Shown here: piece after piece, positions 24,689 to 35,758 of the stretch
How positions within the stretch are numbered: position 1 is the first letter of the stretch
How the letters are laid out: each line of letters starts with the position of its first letter
Source of the DNA: Venturia oleaginea
Lineage: Eukaryota > Ascomycota > Dothideomycetes > Venturiales > Venturiaceae
DNA length: 64,000 nt
NCBI GenBank assembly: GCA_013176395.1
Contig: JABMLP010000026.1
Coordinates: forward strand, 582,637 to 646,636
Reading direction: 5' to 3'
Program-made: the position numbers and the translations under genes
Notes under the pieces: generated by a model
The model's input: the letters and a program-made list of their open reading frames with translations, nothing else
Database searches by the model: none
What the model was told of the DNA's origin: nothing

Positions 24689-25411
24689 ATGGTTCTCTCC
24701 TTCATCCTGATACAAAACAGACAGTGAGCAAAATCTGGTACCTAGGAAATTGCCAATTAAATCACTAACGAATTCCAGAGGCAAGACCCGCCTAGCGAAG
24801 TGGTACGCTCCATACAGTGTAAGCCTTCCTCCTCTCCCCTTAAGCAACCACAACTAACACTACACAGGATGAAGAGAAAGTAAAGTTAAAAGGCGAAGTC
24901 CGTCTCCCTCTTCATCTCCCTTCATCCTTCAACAGAAACTCACAACCATTCCACCAGGTCCACCGCCTCATCGCCCCTCGCGACCAAAAGCACCAGTCCA
25001 ACTTCATCGAGTTCCGGAATACCTCCAAGATCGTCTACCGTCGCTATGCAGGTCTCTTCTTCTGCGCCTGTGTTGATACAAATGACAATGAGCTTGCGTA
25101 TCTGGAGGCTATACATTTCTTTGTAGAGGTGCTGGATGCGTTTTTTGGCAACGTTTGTGAGCTGGATTTGGTGTTTAATTTCTACAAGGTAGGCTCTCCT
25201 TTGAGATCTGGATATATTTGGGCAAGGAGAGTTAGGCAGATTGTGGTCGTCGTTGATTGAAGAGACAGTCAGACACACCCTGGAACAATTGAAGCTAATA
25301 GTGAAATAGGTCTATGCTATATTGGATGAGGTCTTTTTGGCAGGCGAGATTGAGGAGACCAGTAAACAGGTTGTTTTGACGAGGCTGGAACATCTGGATA
25401 AGCTGGACTGA
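24689..25411 (+). CDS. APS2: AP-2 adaptor complex sigma subunit (145 aa)
   Basis: Five exons: 24689-24723, 24779-24818, 24868-24897, 24958-25188 and 25310-25411; introns of 55, 49, 60 and 121 bases. The small sigma chain of the clathrin adaptor AP-2, part of the endocytic coat at the plasma membrane. The start [20 protein letters not shown] and the blocks [20 protein letters not shown] and [20 protein letters not shown] identify AP-2 sigma rather than AP-1 or AP-3. Length equals the family's 142-145. The third intron begins GTCCGT instead of the usual GTRNGT, but both flanking exons are fixed by strong conservation (LKGE / [10 protein letters not shown]). Every exon is intact. Confidence 0.93.
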
Positions 25412-26206
25412 AATATGGGCAAGCATTTTGACACTTGGGCATTCGGAGGCGTTGTGAACGGATGGGGAGGTTCCGATATGATACCAATGGGAATTGATTT
25501 TGCTGACTAAGATTTCGAATGCGATCATAAAGACAACATAATATGTGAAGGCTGACCTGATCAATAGGTGGCAATTGACGTGAACGCGAATGTGAAGATG
25601 GCAGCAGGAGTCACACTAATTTAACCACCGAGCTACAGCATTGCGACCATTACCCACTGGATACAGTAGAGACTGCAAGCAACAACGAGGGGGCGCAAAA
25701 CTGGGCGATTACCCGAAAAAGAATTCGTTAAATGATGTTTCGAATTTGAATCGACCTCACAGTCATCCTATCAGTTCTGCTCTCACTTATCAATACTCGG
25801 TAAATATGGAATGGATATCAAACAGGGCTCTTCAACTCGAAAGCAATGCCACTGAATTGTCAGCGAAATGGTTCATGAAAAGGTCCAGAAATTGATCAAT
25901 TTCGATATTGAATGGCAGAATTCTAAAAGAAAGGGCTCTTCGACATGCAAGTCAGCGGTGAGCTGCTCGGATTTCGGCCACTGTCTTAGGAGTTATGGAA
26001 ATTCAGTGTTGATCCGCCACCGTCCACACCTTTCTCTTCTGACAACAAACAACCACTTCACACAACACCCAAACCTACATCTTTGCACCATTCTATCGTT
26101 CGATTATTCACGCATACGCTCATAGTAAAAGTATACAAGAACAGGTTCGTACTGTGCACCATTCCCGCCGTCGACGCGCTGACTGACACGTTTCTAGCAT
26201 CACAAA
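25412..26206. other. Intergenic, no gene seen
   Basis: Tail of APS2 and promoter of the lysine-rich gene. Nothing else supported. Confidence 0.45.
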
Positions 26207-26876
26207 ATGGCCGACGAAGGCGGAAAGGCGAAGAAAATCCCATGGTCTGAGGAAGATAAGGTATGCCCCTCGCTCTTTTTATCTTCTAATATGTCAACAT
26301 GTTAATTTAATATAGCTCAGCACGGTTGTCCGTCTCCTCTTCCATCAAGGCCCTCTTAAGTGGGAAAACTTCCAAATTACCACTGGTCACTCCCAGGTCG
26401 CCGCAGGAGGTATGCTCGAGCGCCTGAAGAAGAAGTATGTCACCAATGCAGCCGCCGGAAAGGCCACCACCGCAACCGCCGCTACCAAGGACGACGAGCC
26501 AGAGCCAAAGCCAAAGGCAGCCGAGAAGAAGGGCAAGAAGGCGAAGGTGAAGGATGAGGAGGCCGAGGAAGAGCCTGATGCCGACGCGCTTGTCGAGAAG
26601 AAGACGAAGAAGGCAAGCAAGAAGGCGAAGAAGGATGTGGAAGCAGAGGTGAAGGACGAGGCCGATGAGGAGCCTGCTGTCGACGAGCCTGTCGAGAAGA
26701 ACAAGCGCGAACGAAAGCCATCGAAGAAGGCTACTGAGTCTACTGAGCCAGCTAAGTCCAAGACACCAGCTCCAGAGGCTTCAGCTGAGTCCAAGGGCGG
26801 CAAGAAGCGAAGCAAGTCCAAGACTCCAGGAGCGGAGCCAAAGAGCAAGAAGGCCAAGTCCGAGGTTGAGGCTTGA
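26207..26876 (+). CDS. Lysine/glutamate-rich protein with Myb-like N terminus (204 aa)
   Basis: Exon 1 26207-26260 (18 codons), intron 26261-26315 (GTATGC..TATAG), exon 2 26316-26876. The first 60 residues (PWSEEDKLSTVVRLLFHQGP, then LKWENF, then LERLKKKY) resemble the Myb/SANT-like fold seen in small fungal nuclear proteins. The remaining two thirds is low-complexity, with alternating K- and E/A-rich blocks, SK(S/T)P motifs and several KKAK clusters like a histone H1 tail. The likely location is the nucleus, bound to DNA or chromatin; the exact role is unknown. The gene is intact. Confidence 0.75.
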
Positions 26877-27739
26877 ATACATCACCATTGACACACACGG
26901 GCACTCGCTAGTTGGTCGAACCTGTGAGTTGGGCTATAGGAAATTAGGCCTGGTAATGAACCGGGGTTAGGATTTACCACGACAACAACTCGATCAACCC
27001 AACTTCATAGTATGCAATGAAAGATCAATACTGTTGATTTTCGGCTGAAACGAAGACATGATTTTGCGAGGATTTGTCGAACAGCCACTATTTTTTTTCC
27101 GTGAAAGCTAACAGTAAAGTCAACATGACAGACTTGAGAGTCTGTTTCCGGTGATCAATCACAAGATCTCTCGAGTTGTGTGCGAAAAGGGTTTTCGTTG
27201 GATCAATAGTACGATACATGTGTTCCAAAAGTCTGTTCCGAACATTAATTTTGGTATGGGTACATGAGATGAGTTCTTCGTGCCCTCAAAATAGTGCTGA
27301 CAAGCCAAATGATTTCTCAAATGCCCGGCTGTTTGGTTCTGCATCTCAAGAATGTGCAGATCGTCAATACAGCTTTTCCAACTGTCTCTCAGGCTCAAAA
27401 TTAGATTCAAGGCTGTTTTTTGGCATCACTTTGATAGGATTGTCTGACTTTCTGTCTGTTTGTGGGTAAGATATAGTGAAATACACCAGTGACTGCATCG
27501 AAGAGGCAAGACTGAGTATACCCAGCAATACAATGCCAGGCTGAAAAGGTCGTGATCTCAGCATTGTACCCTTGGCCATCAATGCTTTTGCGCGCAATTT
27601 CTCGACTTCCCAGAGAATTCACCCCAGCCCCTTGACCGGAATGTCGATTACGACCGTAGCCGTTTTGCAAGGCTGTCGATGGGAAGCTCTACAGTAGAAA
27701 ATCGAACATAAGACTAAAAATTATCAAATTCAGCTAACT
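26877..27739. other. Intergenic, no gene seen
   Basis: From the lysine-rich gene to the left TA target site of the first Fot1-like transposon. No conserved ORF or RNA recognised. Confidence 0.45.
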
Positions 27740-27741
27740 TA

Positions 27742-29577
27742 TTCCACCATCGAGCGGGTCAACCCATCAAGCGGGTCAAAAAGGCTTGGCACGACCAACT
27801 TATGTTACGACTCTTCAATTTAATCGCTATCAACAATAGATTCTAAGTCCGTCGTGCTGCTATCTGATTCAGAAGATATCTTGATATCTTTTTTACAAGT
27901 TCGCGCATTATGCCCAGCTGCGTCGCAGTTCCTACAGCGCCGTTGAATTGGTCGGGCTGTTTCTTGACCACCACTACCACGAGCCTTCTTTGATCCCTGG
28001 GGCGCTATAGACGCCTCTGCAGCTACCTGCGCTGCTGCAGTCCCATACTCAATAGTACCACCTTGCTGGATCCACTTCCTTTTGCGCGATTTTCGGTTCG
28101 TTGTTACTGCTAATTGCTCTTCAAGCTCGCGGTTACGCGCAACAAGCAGAGCGTTTTGGTGTAGCATCAATTCAGCGCCCTTAACAAGCTGGGAAAAGCC
28201 TGCCTGCGCAGTAACTGGTGACCGAGTAAAATACTCGCTTACGAGCTTGGATTGGGACCAAATTCATAAGTATTACTTGGAGTCTTGGGCTGCCACGGCG
28301 TTTCTGGGAGATGGGTTTCTGGCGGGGTTCGTAGCCGTACTTCAAGGCGATCCAACACCACCTGCGCGTCGATAGGGACTAGCCCTACTGCCTCAAAAGC
28401 CTTTTGACAGTTCTCTTTCGTAAACACGTCGAAAAACGCGTCTTTGAAGGCAGGGAGAAAGCCTTCCTTGTTGATATGGTACACGCGTCGGCGTGCCAAG
28501 TCCCGGACGCGTTGGGAGTACTTGCGCTTCAACGGCGAAGCAGACCACGTCAAGGGGCTGGAGTATATGCGACGAGTGCGATGGCATGCAGAGGGTTATA
28601 ATCTTGTTTTCGAGGCAGTAGTCCTTGAAATCCTGGCTGAGATGGCTCTCATGGCCGTCCAAAATAAGCAGCCTGTATACCCCCACCTGCCGCGCCTTTG
28701 TATACGCGTTAAAGTGCTTCAACCACTCAAGACCAAGCGCATTATTTGTCCAGCCGTTCTCAGAGACCGAGAGCTTCCAATTCCGTGGTATATCTGCCTC
28801 CTCATACCACGCAGAGATATGAACGCGTCCTTTGTAGATAATGAAGGGCGGGGTCGCATACCCGGCGGCGCAGATGCTCTGGATAACTGTAACCCACTCG
28901 CGATCGCCTGGCTGGATTAAATTAGGCCGTGTACGTCTTTCAGAAGCTGTGACGACCTTCATCGACCCAATAACGCCCATCTGGAAGCCAATCTCGTCAA
29001 AGTTCTGCGTATCCTCGTCGTGGATACCGTACTTTGCCTTGGTGTCTGTAACGAGCTTGAACCACGCGCCAATAATCTCTGGATCTTCCTGTAGTATCCT
29101 CTGCCTATCCTTAGCTCGATTGAAGGCCATCTTGAGCTCATCTGAGCGCGTTATGAACCTCTCAGCCCAGTTTTTCCCTACTGGCTCTCCACCGCGTACA
29201 CCCAGTAGTTTATCCGCCATATCTGCTACCTCACACAGCCGGGGCGCGAATCCTCGCGAATCGAGGTCGAGGATGTATTGGAAAATTGTCTGCTCTTCAG
29301 TCGTAGTGAGCTTGTGTCGGGCGTTGCGAGTATCTAGGCGATACGTAATTCCGTTATATCGCCTAGTTAATGTTGAAGGAGGTATATCAAACGCCTCAGC
29401 AGCGCGCCGGAGGCTTCGGAATTGGTGGGTATTGTAGGCAGAAAGGGCAAGCTGGATTGTGCCTTCTCTGTTAGATGATTGCGCGTTTTGTTGTTGAGAC
29501 ATATTGTGTTGATAAGGGAGCAGCTGGTCTTGGCATAAACTGACCCGCTCGATGGGTTGACCCACTCGATGGTGGAA
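27742..29577 (-). mobile_element. Fot1/pogo-type DNA transposon, copy 1 (1836 bp)
   Basis: Complete element flanked by a TA duplication (27740-27741 and 29578-29579). The terminal inverted repeats start TTCCACCATCGAG(C/T)GGGTC and contain a second subterminal GAGCGGGTCA-like box, probably two transposase binding sites per end. One minus-strand transposase gene fills the inside. Size, TA target and DDD transposase fit the fungal Fot1/Pot2 group of Tc1/mariner-pogo elements. Confidence 0.9.
27820..29502 (-). pseudogene. Fot1-like transposase, two frameshifts (copy 1)
   Basis: The start MSQQQNAQ is at 29502. An N-terminal helix-turn-helix region (RRAAEAFDIPPSTLTRRYNG) is followed by a CENP-B-type second DNA-binding domain and the DDE/D core: first Asp in NFDEIGFQMG, second in LLILDGHESH, third in LQPLDVVCF. 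The reading frame then shifts near 28536-28540, where copy 2 has two more bases, and again near 28257, where copy 2 has one more. After the second shift the tail ends with a CCHC zinc knuckle (CRNCDAAGHNARTC) and an acidic Ser-rich end. The first 390 residues including all three catalytic aspartates are still in one frame, so a truncated product is possible. Confidence 0.85.
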
Positions 29578-29757
29578 TACGTTATGAGTTACCTAATAAC
29601 TAAAAGCTTAGCTATCTTTAAGAACCAACTTCGATAGGCTACGGTACCGGTGCTCTAATTCCGCGTGTATATCTAGCCGTTTAAGTAGAGCTTAAACCTA
29701 GGAAAACCCCTGAACGACCCGGCGACCTCTATTCTAGTATCTCTAGAAAGTACTATA

Positions 29758-30442
29758 TGTTACAGATCACCTCAAGACCGAAAAGCAGGGACAGTGGGAC
29801 TTGCAGAGGATGGTTGGATAACAAGAAGTTGTTGTTAGGACTGATGTGGAGTGGAATCCGTTGGGCGCACAAGAGGGGACTGGTGCAACCAGGTCAGTCC
29901 TAAGAGAGAATAATACGTGCAGGAGTCACGTGATATTCCCACAGTTTCCACAGCACTTGGCATTGCCCACAGTGTGGGAAGTGTGGGAAGAGCCAAGAGG
30001 TGTGGGAATACACCTTGGCACCCAGAACCAGAAGGGTATATAGGGAGGACGTTGGACGGACTTTTCTTTCTCTCTTCGTGGTTATCTCATGTTATGTTTC
30101 TCACATAGGAGCTTCTTCAGTAACGACCTTTTACTTAGATACAATCAAGCACAAGTCATATGCACACGAAGCAAGCCCACCCCCAACCTTCATACTAACC
30201 GACAAGCGTTCATGATTGATCTGAGGATCAAATCGGTTAGACGACAATTGAATTGGGAGATACATCGGACGGCTAGGATCTAGTGAGCCTCCAAAGAACC
30301 TGAGCAAGGAAAGGTACTTAAGGTAAGTACTTCCAGACTGATATTGCCCTTACCCCAAACCCGCGGACCAGAACAAGAGAACACAGGTGTCAAGAAGGTC
30401 TTGACATAATCAACTGTGTTGAGAAACGAGTTCCCCGTAACA
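29758..30442 (+). mobile_element. Solo LTR (685 bp) with CTATA target duplication
   Basis: Begins TGTTACAG and ends CCCCGTAACA, with inverted TGTTA/TAACA tips. The five bases before (29753-29757) and after (30443-30447) are both CTATA, proving a retrotransposon LTR integration. A TATATA motif at 30037-30042 gives the expected promoter and sets the orientation as plus. No internal coding sequence remains, so this is a solo LTR left by recombination between two LTRs. I cannot tell Copia from Gypsy without the internal region. Confidence 0.85.
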
Positions 30443-30822
30443 CTATAACCCGTGTTTCGATATCCCAGTTATTCTTAGTCCGACGATCTATTAATAAAAG
30501 AAGAAGTATCCCTATATAACGGTATCTAAGAAGCCGTAATTCCCTATCACTTTCTATACCTATATCACCGAGTATACGAACGACTTTCTATAAGAACTAG
30601 TTTTAAAATCGCTATGAACCGTTTTCCAGCGGTTCCTTACTTGTGGCGGCTTGCTAGGCTACTGGAACAACCACAGTATTCAAGCACCTAACAAGGCGCC
30701 ACAGTACACGAGCCATGTGACGGCTTGCTAGGCTACTGGAACAACCACAGTGTCCAAGTACCTAACAAGGCGCCACAGTACACGGGCCACAGCAAGACCT
30801 ATAAGTAGGCCTTGCCCCCAGT
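30443..30822. other. Spacer between inverted LTRs with a 74-bp tandem pair
   Basis: After an AT-rich first part with no gene, a 74-base unit starting GGCTTGCTAGG occurs twice in tandem (about 30648-30721 and 30722-30795). Since it directly adjoins the end of the reverse LTR, it may be the first internal bases of that element; read on the minus strand the LTR is followed after two bases by TGGGGGCAAGG, which could be a primer-binding site. Confidence 0.5.
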
Positions 30823-32462
30823 TGTTACGGGGAACTCGTTTCTCAACACAGTTGATTATGTCAAGACCTTCTTGACACCTGTGTTCTCTTGTTCTGGTCC
30901 GCGGGTTTGGGGTAAGGGCAATATCAGTCTGGAAGTACTTACCTTAAGTACCTTTCCTTGCTCAGGTTCTTTGGAGGCTCACTAGATCCTAGCCGTCCGA
31001 TGTATCTCCCAATTCAATTGTCGTCTAACCGATTTGATCCTCAGATCAATCATGAACGCTTGTCGGTTAGTATGAAGGTTGGGGGTGGGCTTGCTTCGTG
31101 TGCATATGACTTGTGCTTGATTGTATCTAAGTAAAAGGTCGTTACTGAAGAAGCTCCTATGTGAGAAACATAACATGAGATAACCACGAAGAGAGAAAGA
31201 AAAGTCCGTCCAACGTCCTCCCTATATACCCTTCTGGTTCTGGGTGCCAAGGTGTATTCCCACACCTCTTGGCTCTTCCCACACTTCCCACACTGATTGA
31301 TTGATTGATTGATTGATTTTATCCTACTCGGTTGCAGCCGCTTAATCACGCAGCTATGTCCGGTTAGGAGGACTTCATCAGACAGCCGACACGTGATAGA
31401 TTATATAATCCACCGCGCCCCACTTCGCCCCGTTCACTGAAACAAGACCAACTGTCCCCTCCGTCCTCCCTCTTTTCCCTTAACCAGTATCTCCAAATGC
31501 CCGCTGGCTCTTGTAGATACTGGTCACTCTGCTAGTATATCTGTGCTATGTAGACTCAAGAGGCAATGCCTCGTGTTTCGCTATCCTTCTACCTACAGTC
31601 CCCCTCTAGTGCTCAGCTTTGTCTATCTGTTTCGCCTTATCCCTCAAGGCCAATGGGTTCCCTAAGTATGATTCTGCTTGTGAAAGTTGCCTTGCACCAG
31701 ATTCCCATGCGGCAGTGTATTTGGTTGTGTGATGCTGGAGACAATAGTAACCATCGTAGTCGTGATTTCGCTGCTTGGGTGTGATACTCCGGGTATGCCC
31801 GTAGACGAGGATGTCTGGTAGCTGCCGTATTGTATGGCGCCGATCGTGCTATAGACCTGCCGTCTTATAGTCGGAGCCTACCTGCTGCTAGTCGCTCTCC
31901 CTGCTTGCTATATCGCGCTCCTACTCTTGCCAATGCCATAACTGGGACGCAACAGTCTGGGGAGAGGCTCAAGGCTACGTCTGCTAGCTTACAGGGAGGG
32001 GATTTGCCGCCAATAGGCTCCTTCTATGCGTCCTTACTACTTACTGTGTTGCGCACCTACTCTTGCCAATGCCATAACTGGGAGGCAACAGTTTGGGGAG
32101 AGGCTCAAGGCTCTGGGCAACAGCTTGTAGCAGGACGGTTTGCCAAGACGTTGGGAGAGGTTGTCTAGTCGTTGCAGTAGTGTGTGGTGCCGATTGTTGC
32201 ACACCGGGCGTCTGGTGTTTGAGTTGTGTTGAAGGTATTGCCGCACACTGTGGGCAATGCCAAGTGCTGTGGAAACTGTGGGAATATCACGTGACTCCTG
32301 CACGTATTATTCTCTCTTAGGACTGACCTGGTTGCACCAGTCCCCTCTTGTGCGCCCAACGGATTCCACTCCACATCAGTCCTAACAACAACTTCTTGTT
32401 ATCCAACCATCCTCTGCAAGTCCCACTGTCCCTGCTTTTCGGTCTTGAGGTGACCTGTAACA
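30823..32462 (-). mobile_element. Second LTR copy, reverse orientation, split by an insertion
   Basis: Reverse complement of the solo LTR. Its two parts (30823-31294 and 32250-32462) add up to exactly 685 bp once the insert at 31295-32243 and its duplicated target are removed. The parts I compared look identical to the left LTR, including a 64-codon open frame, so both are young. The flanks CCAGT and CTGCT do not match, so this one is not a clean solo LTR; it is more likely one end of an element whose inside was lost or rearranged. Confidence 0.8.
31295..32243 (-). mobile_element. Retroposon-like repeat, copy 2, nested in an LTR (949 bp)
   Basis: Starts with five GATT units (an AATC tail on the minus strand) and ends at GGTATTGCCG. 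The interrupted LTR shows CACACT at both borders (31289-31294 and 32244-32249), a 6-base target duplication. It matches copy 1 at 3869-5164 but lacks the internal 353-bp tandem duplication. A short target duplication, a simple-repeat tail and a 5' end that stops within the longer copy are signs of target-primed retroposition. Confidence 0.8.
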
Positions 32463-33087
32463 CTGCTTTCTATCGGGTTCGGTATCACTTTCTTACTCTT
32501 GGATTATAAGAGCGTTTACGTCAAATAGTGTAGGAATTTGTAAGGTTCGTTAAAGATATTATTGCTACTACTATAAGCTCCTACTAATCGAAAACTAGCG
32601 GTTAAGCAACCTTCTGGCTTACTTAAAGAGTACTATCGCGCCTTAGACCGGATTTCTTAGGGATTACCTGCACAAATTCTTAAGAAGTTAGACGAGGCAC
32701 GCTAAGGGCTTCCGTTACTCTTCCAGCCATAGTATCCTGGCACTATCCAGTACGACGACTTCTTGGAGAACAACTTCCACGTAAATAAAGCAACTAGTTA
32801 TATCACAGGCGTTATCAATTGGGCTGATGCTATAATTGCCCCGCTTAGGCTCTCCCCTAGCGGTCTCGAAGCAATACTTGGTGTTTAGACTTTAAGCAGT
32901 TAGCATTTTCATCCCGATTAAATTAAGCTCCGGGAGCATTTCTAGGACATATTCTACGAATAAATTGGCCCTATATCTGCAGACAGCCGACGTTCAATCG
33001 AAGTTGCAAGACTATTTGGATTGTTCCGAACGCATGGATTCGAAGAGGGAGACGCGAGAATCGTATATCTTGAGATGTTATGTAACG
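32463..33087. other. Intergenic, AT-leaning, no gene seen
   Basis: Many TA dinucleotides and frequent stops in all frames, as in old mutated transposon sequence, but no recognisable element. Ends at the TA target site of the second Fot1-like transposon. Confidence 0.4.
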
Positions 33088-33089
33088 TA

Positions 33090-34895
33090 CTCCACCACCC
33101 AACCGGTCCAAATTTCTTGGCACGACCATCTCATGTTACGACTCTTCAATTTTTTCGCTATCAACAATAGATTCTAAGTCCGTCGTGCTACTATCTGATT
33201 CAGAAGATATCTCGATATCTTTTTTACAAGTTCGCGCATTATGCCCAGTTACGCCGCAGTTCCCACAGCGCCGTTGAATTGGTCGGGCTGTTTCTTGACC
33301 ACCACTACCACGAGCCTTCTTTGATCCCTGGGGCGCTATAGACGCCTCTGCAGCTACCTGCGCTGCTGCAGTCCCATACTCAATAGTACCACCTTGCTGG
33401 ATCCGCTTCCTTTGCGCGATTTTCGGTTCGTTATTACTGCCAATTGCTCTTCAAGCTCGTGGTTGCACGCAACGAGTAGAGCGTTTTGGTGAAGCATCAA
33501 TTCAGCGCCCTTAACAAGCTGGGAAAAGCCAGCCTGCGCAGTAACTGGTGACCGAGTAAAAGAGTCGCTTACAAGCTTGGATTGGGATCCAAATTCATGA
33601 GTATTGCTTGGAGTCTTTGCCTGCCACGGCGTTTCTGGGAGACGGGGTTCTGGCGAGGTACGTAGCCGTACTTCAAGGCGGTCCAATACCGCCTGCGCGT
33701 CGATAGGGACTAGCCCTACTGCCTCAAAGGCCTTTTGACAGTTCTCTTTTGTAAACACGTCGAAAAACGCGTCTTTGAAGGCAGGGAGAAAGCCTTCCTT
33801 GTTGATATGGTACACGCGTCGGCGCACCAAGTCCCGGATGCGTTGGGAGTACTTGCGCTTCAACGGCGAGAAGCAGACCACGTCAAGGGGCTGGAGTATA
33901 TGCGACGAGTGCGATGGCATGCAGAGGGTCAGAATCTTATTTTCGAGGCAGTAGTCCTTAAAATTCTGGTTGAGATGGCTCTCATGGCCGTCCAAAATGA
34001 GTAGCCTGTACCCCCCCACCTGCCGCACCTTTGTATGCGCGTCAAAATGCTTTAACCACTCAAGACCAAGCGCGTTATTTGTCTAGCCGTTCTCAGAGAC
34101 TGAAAGCTTCCAATTGCGCGGTATATCTGCCTCCTCGTACCACGCAGAGATATGAACGCGTCCTTTGTAGATAATGAAGGGTGGGGTTGCATACCCAGCG
34201 ACGCAGATACTCTGGATAACCGTAACCCATTCGCGATCGCCCGGCTGAATGAGTTCCGGCCTTGTACGTCTCTCGGAGGCTGTAACGACCTTCATTGACC
34301 CAATAACACCCATCTGGAAGCCAATCTCGTCAAAGTTGTGTGTATCCTCGTCGTGGACGCCGTACTTGGCTTTGGTATCTGCAACGAGCTTGAACCACGC
34401 GCCAATAATCTCTGGATCTTCCTGTAGTATCCTCTGCCTATCCTTGGCTCGGTCGAAGGCCATCTTGAGCTCATCTGAGCGCGTAACGAACCTCTCAGCC
34501 CAGTTTTTGCCCATTGGCTCTCCGCCGCGTATAGCTAGCAGTTTATCGGCCATATCTGCTACCTCACAAAGCCGGGGCGCAAATCCTCGCGAATCGAGGT
34601 CAAGAATGTATCGGAAAAGCGTTTACTCTTCGCGGTAAGGGTAAGTTTCCGACCATTTGGTGGTGTTTCGAGGATAAATGGGACTCCTTTAACGCGCTCA
34701 GAGAGGATTCGCTGTTTAACGTCAAAGGCACGAGCGGCGGCCCGTTGGCTTCGGAATTGGCCGGCTTGGAGGGCTTGGAGTGCGAGCTGGATTCTCCCTT
34801 CGTGTTGGAGTAATAGTGCGTTTCGTTGTTCAGACATAATCACATAAGAGGAATGGTAGAAGTCTTGGCAGATTTTGAGCGGTTGGGTGGTGGAA
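33090..34895 (-). mobile_element. Fot1/pogo-type DNA transposon, copy 2, chimeric relative to copy 1 (1806 bp)
   Basis: The terminal repeats read (C/T)TCCACCACCCAACCG(G/C)TC, with TA at the left flank and a worn CA at the right. These termini differ from those of copy 1 after the first TTCCACCA. Inside, from just beyond the left end to the codons for RGFAPRLCEVADMADKLL the two elements are nearly the same sequence; beyond that, toward the right end, they diverge strongly. It lies in the same orientation as copy 1, 3.5 kb away. Confidence 0.88.
33136..34837 (-). pseudogene. Fot1-like transposase, nonsense and frameshift mutations (copy 2)
   Basis: The start MSEQRNALLLQHEG is at 34837. The N-terminal helix-turn-helix region is clearly related to that of copy 1 but well diverged (for example GQFRSQRAAARAFDVKQRIL). 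A frame change and a TAA stop occur near 34620-34640, a TAG replaces the Trp codon at 34083-34085 (SENG-W in copy 1), and one base is missing near 33410, just before the zinc-knuckle tail. The stretch from the TAG to 33354 is open and still has LLILDGHESH and LQPLDVVCFSPLKRKYS. Its lesions differ from those of copy 1, so the two copies decayed independently. Confidence 0.85.
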
Positions 34896-34923
34896 CACGT
34901 TATGCTTTAGATGAATGTAACCG

Positions 34924-35758
34924 CTATTGCCTTAAGCGGGACCGTCGCCTAGCTTCAAGGATAAGGAGATATTTATGACCATTAAATAGGTTACTCAATG
35001 GCCACTCCATTGTATCCCGCACCCACGCCAACGCCTCAAGCGGGTCGCGGTGATTAACGAAGAATCCAGAGTTAATGTAATAGACACGACTAGTAGTATT
35101 ATCGAGATTAAAAAGGCTACCTACCATCTTAGCATTCCGAATATACTCCACCGGAGATACTTTCATTATTGACTCGGTATTAGCTTTCATGAATTCGAGT
35201 GAGATATTATCGATGGAGTCTAATAGAGATTAGGGTCGAATTAACGATACCAGCGCAGTATAAACTCACTTCCGAACGCTCTCGCGGTAGCTAGACAATT
35301 AGCTGGAAGAGCGCTCATAACGCTGTAAATATTACTCCCGTCCCGATTTATCTGATCAAGGAGTCCACGTGTAAGCCCGCGTTCCCGATAATCGCGATAA
35401 ACGACCAACTGGGTAATCCAGCAAACAGTCTTGCTCTCAACAGACCAACGACACGCCAGAGCATTACCAGCAAGGTTACCGTCGACGAAGACCCTAGCAT
35501 ATGAGGAGATACCACTAGGGAGGTACTCGTTTCGAAGTTGTCCTTTGCTCAGCCGAACAGGAGCACCTATCAGGCCAGTGGTTCAGTTGGCACAATCGTC
35601 AGCATTTGCACCAGGCAGCCCTACATGCTTTCGCAAACTTTCCCACCTTTTCCGGTGCCTGCTTGTCCCAGATTCCGTAGTTCTCAGAGAATAGTTTTGC
35701 TGAGCTCATCCGTGATCCCTTCATCAGTGCGAAATGCTTCATAAACAGTCTTCTCCAT
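34924..35758 (-). pseudogene. GNAT-type N-acetyltransferase remnant
   Basis: The minus strand can be read through several frames: MEKTVYEAFRTDEGITDELS, then a stop and degraded sequence, then WITQLVVYRDYRERGLTRGL, which matches the acetyl-CoA binding motif A of the GNAT fold (V..YRgRGlg..L), then FGSEFILRWYR and a stop, then IMKVSPVEYIRNAKMVGSLF up to the stop at 34924. I recall this C-terminal part from fungal acyl-CoA N-acyltransferase-like proteins. Several frame changes and stops show it is dead. It sits immediately next to the second transposon. Confidence 0.65.

Noticed and set aside
29917..30283. Short ORFs inside the LTRs
   Set aside because: They lie entirely in the LTR in both copies, have no domain, and their identity only reflects the identity of the LTRs.
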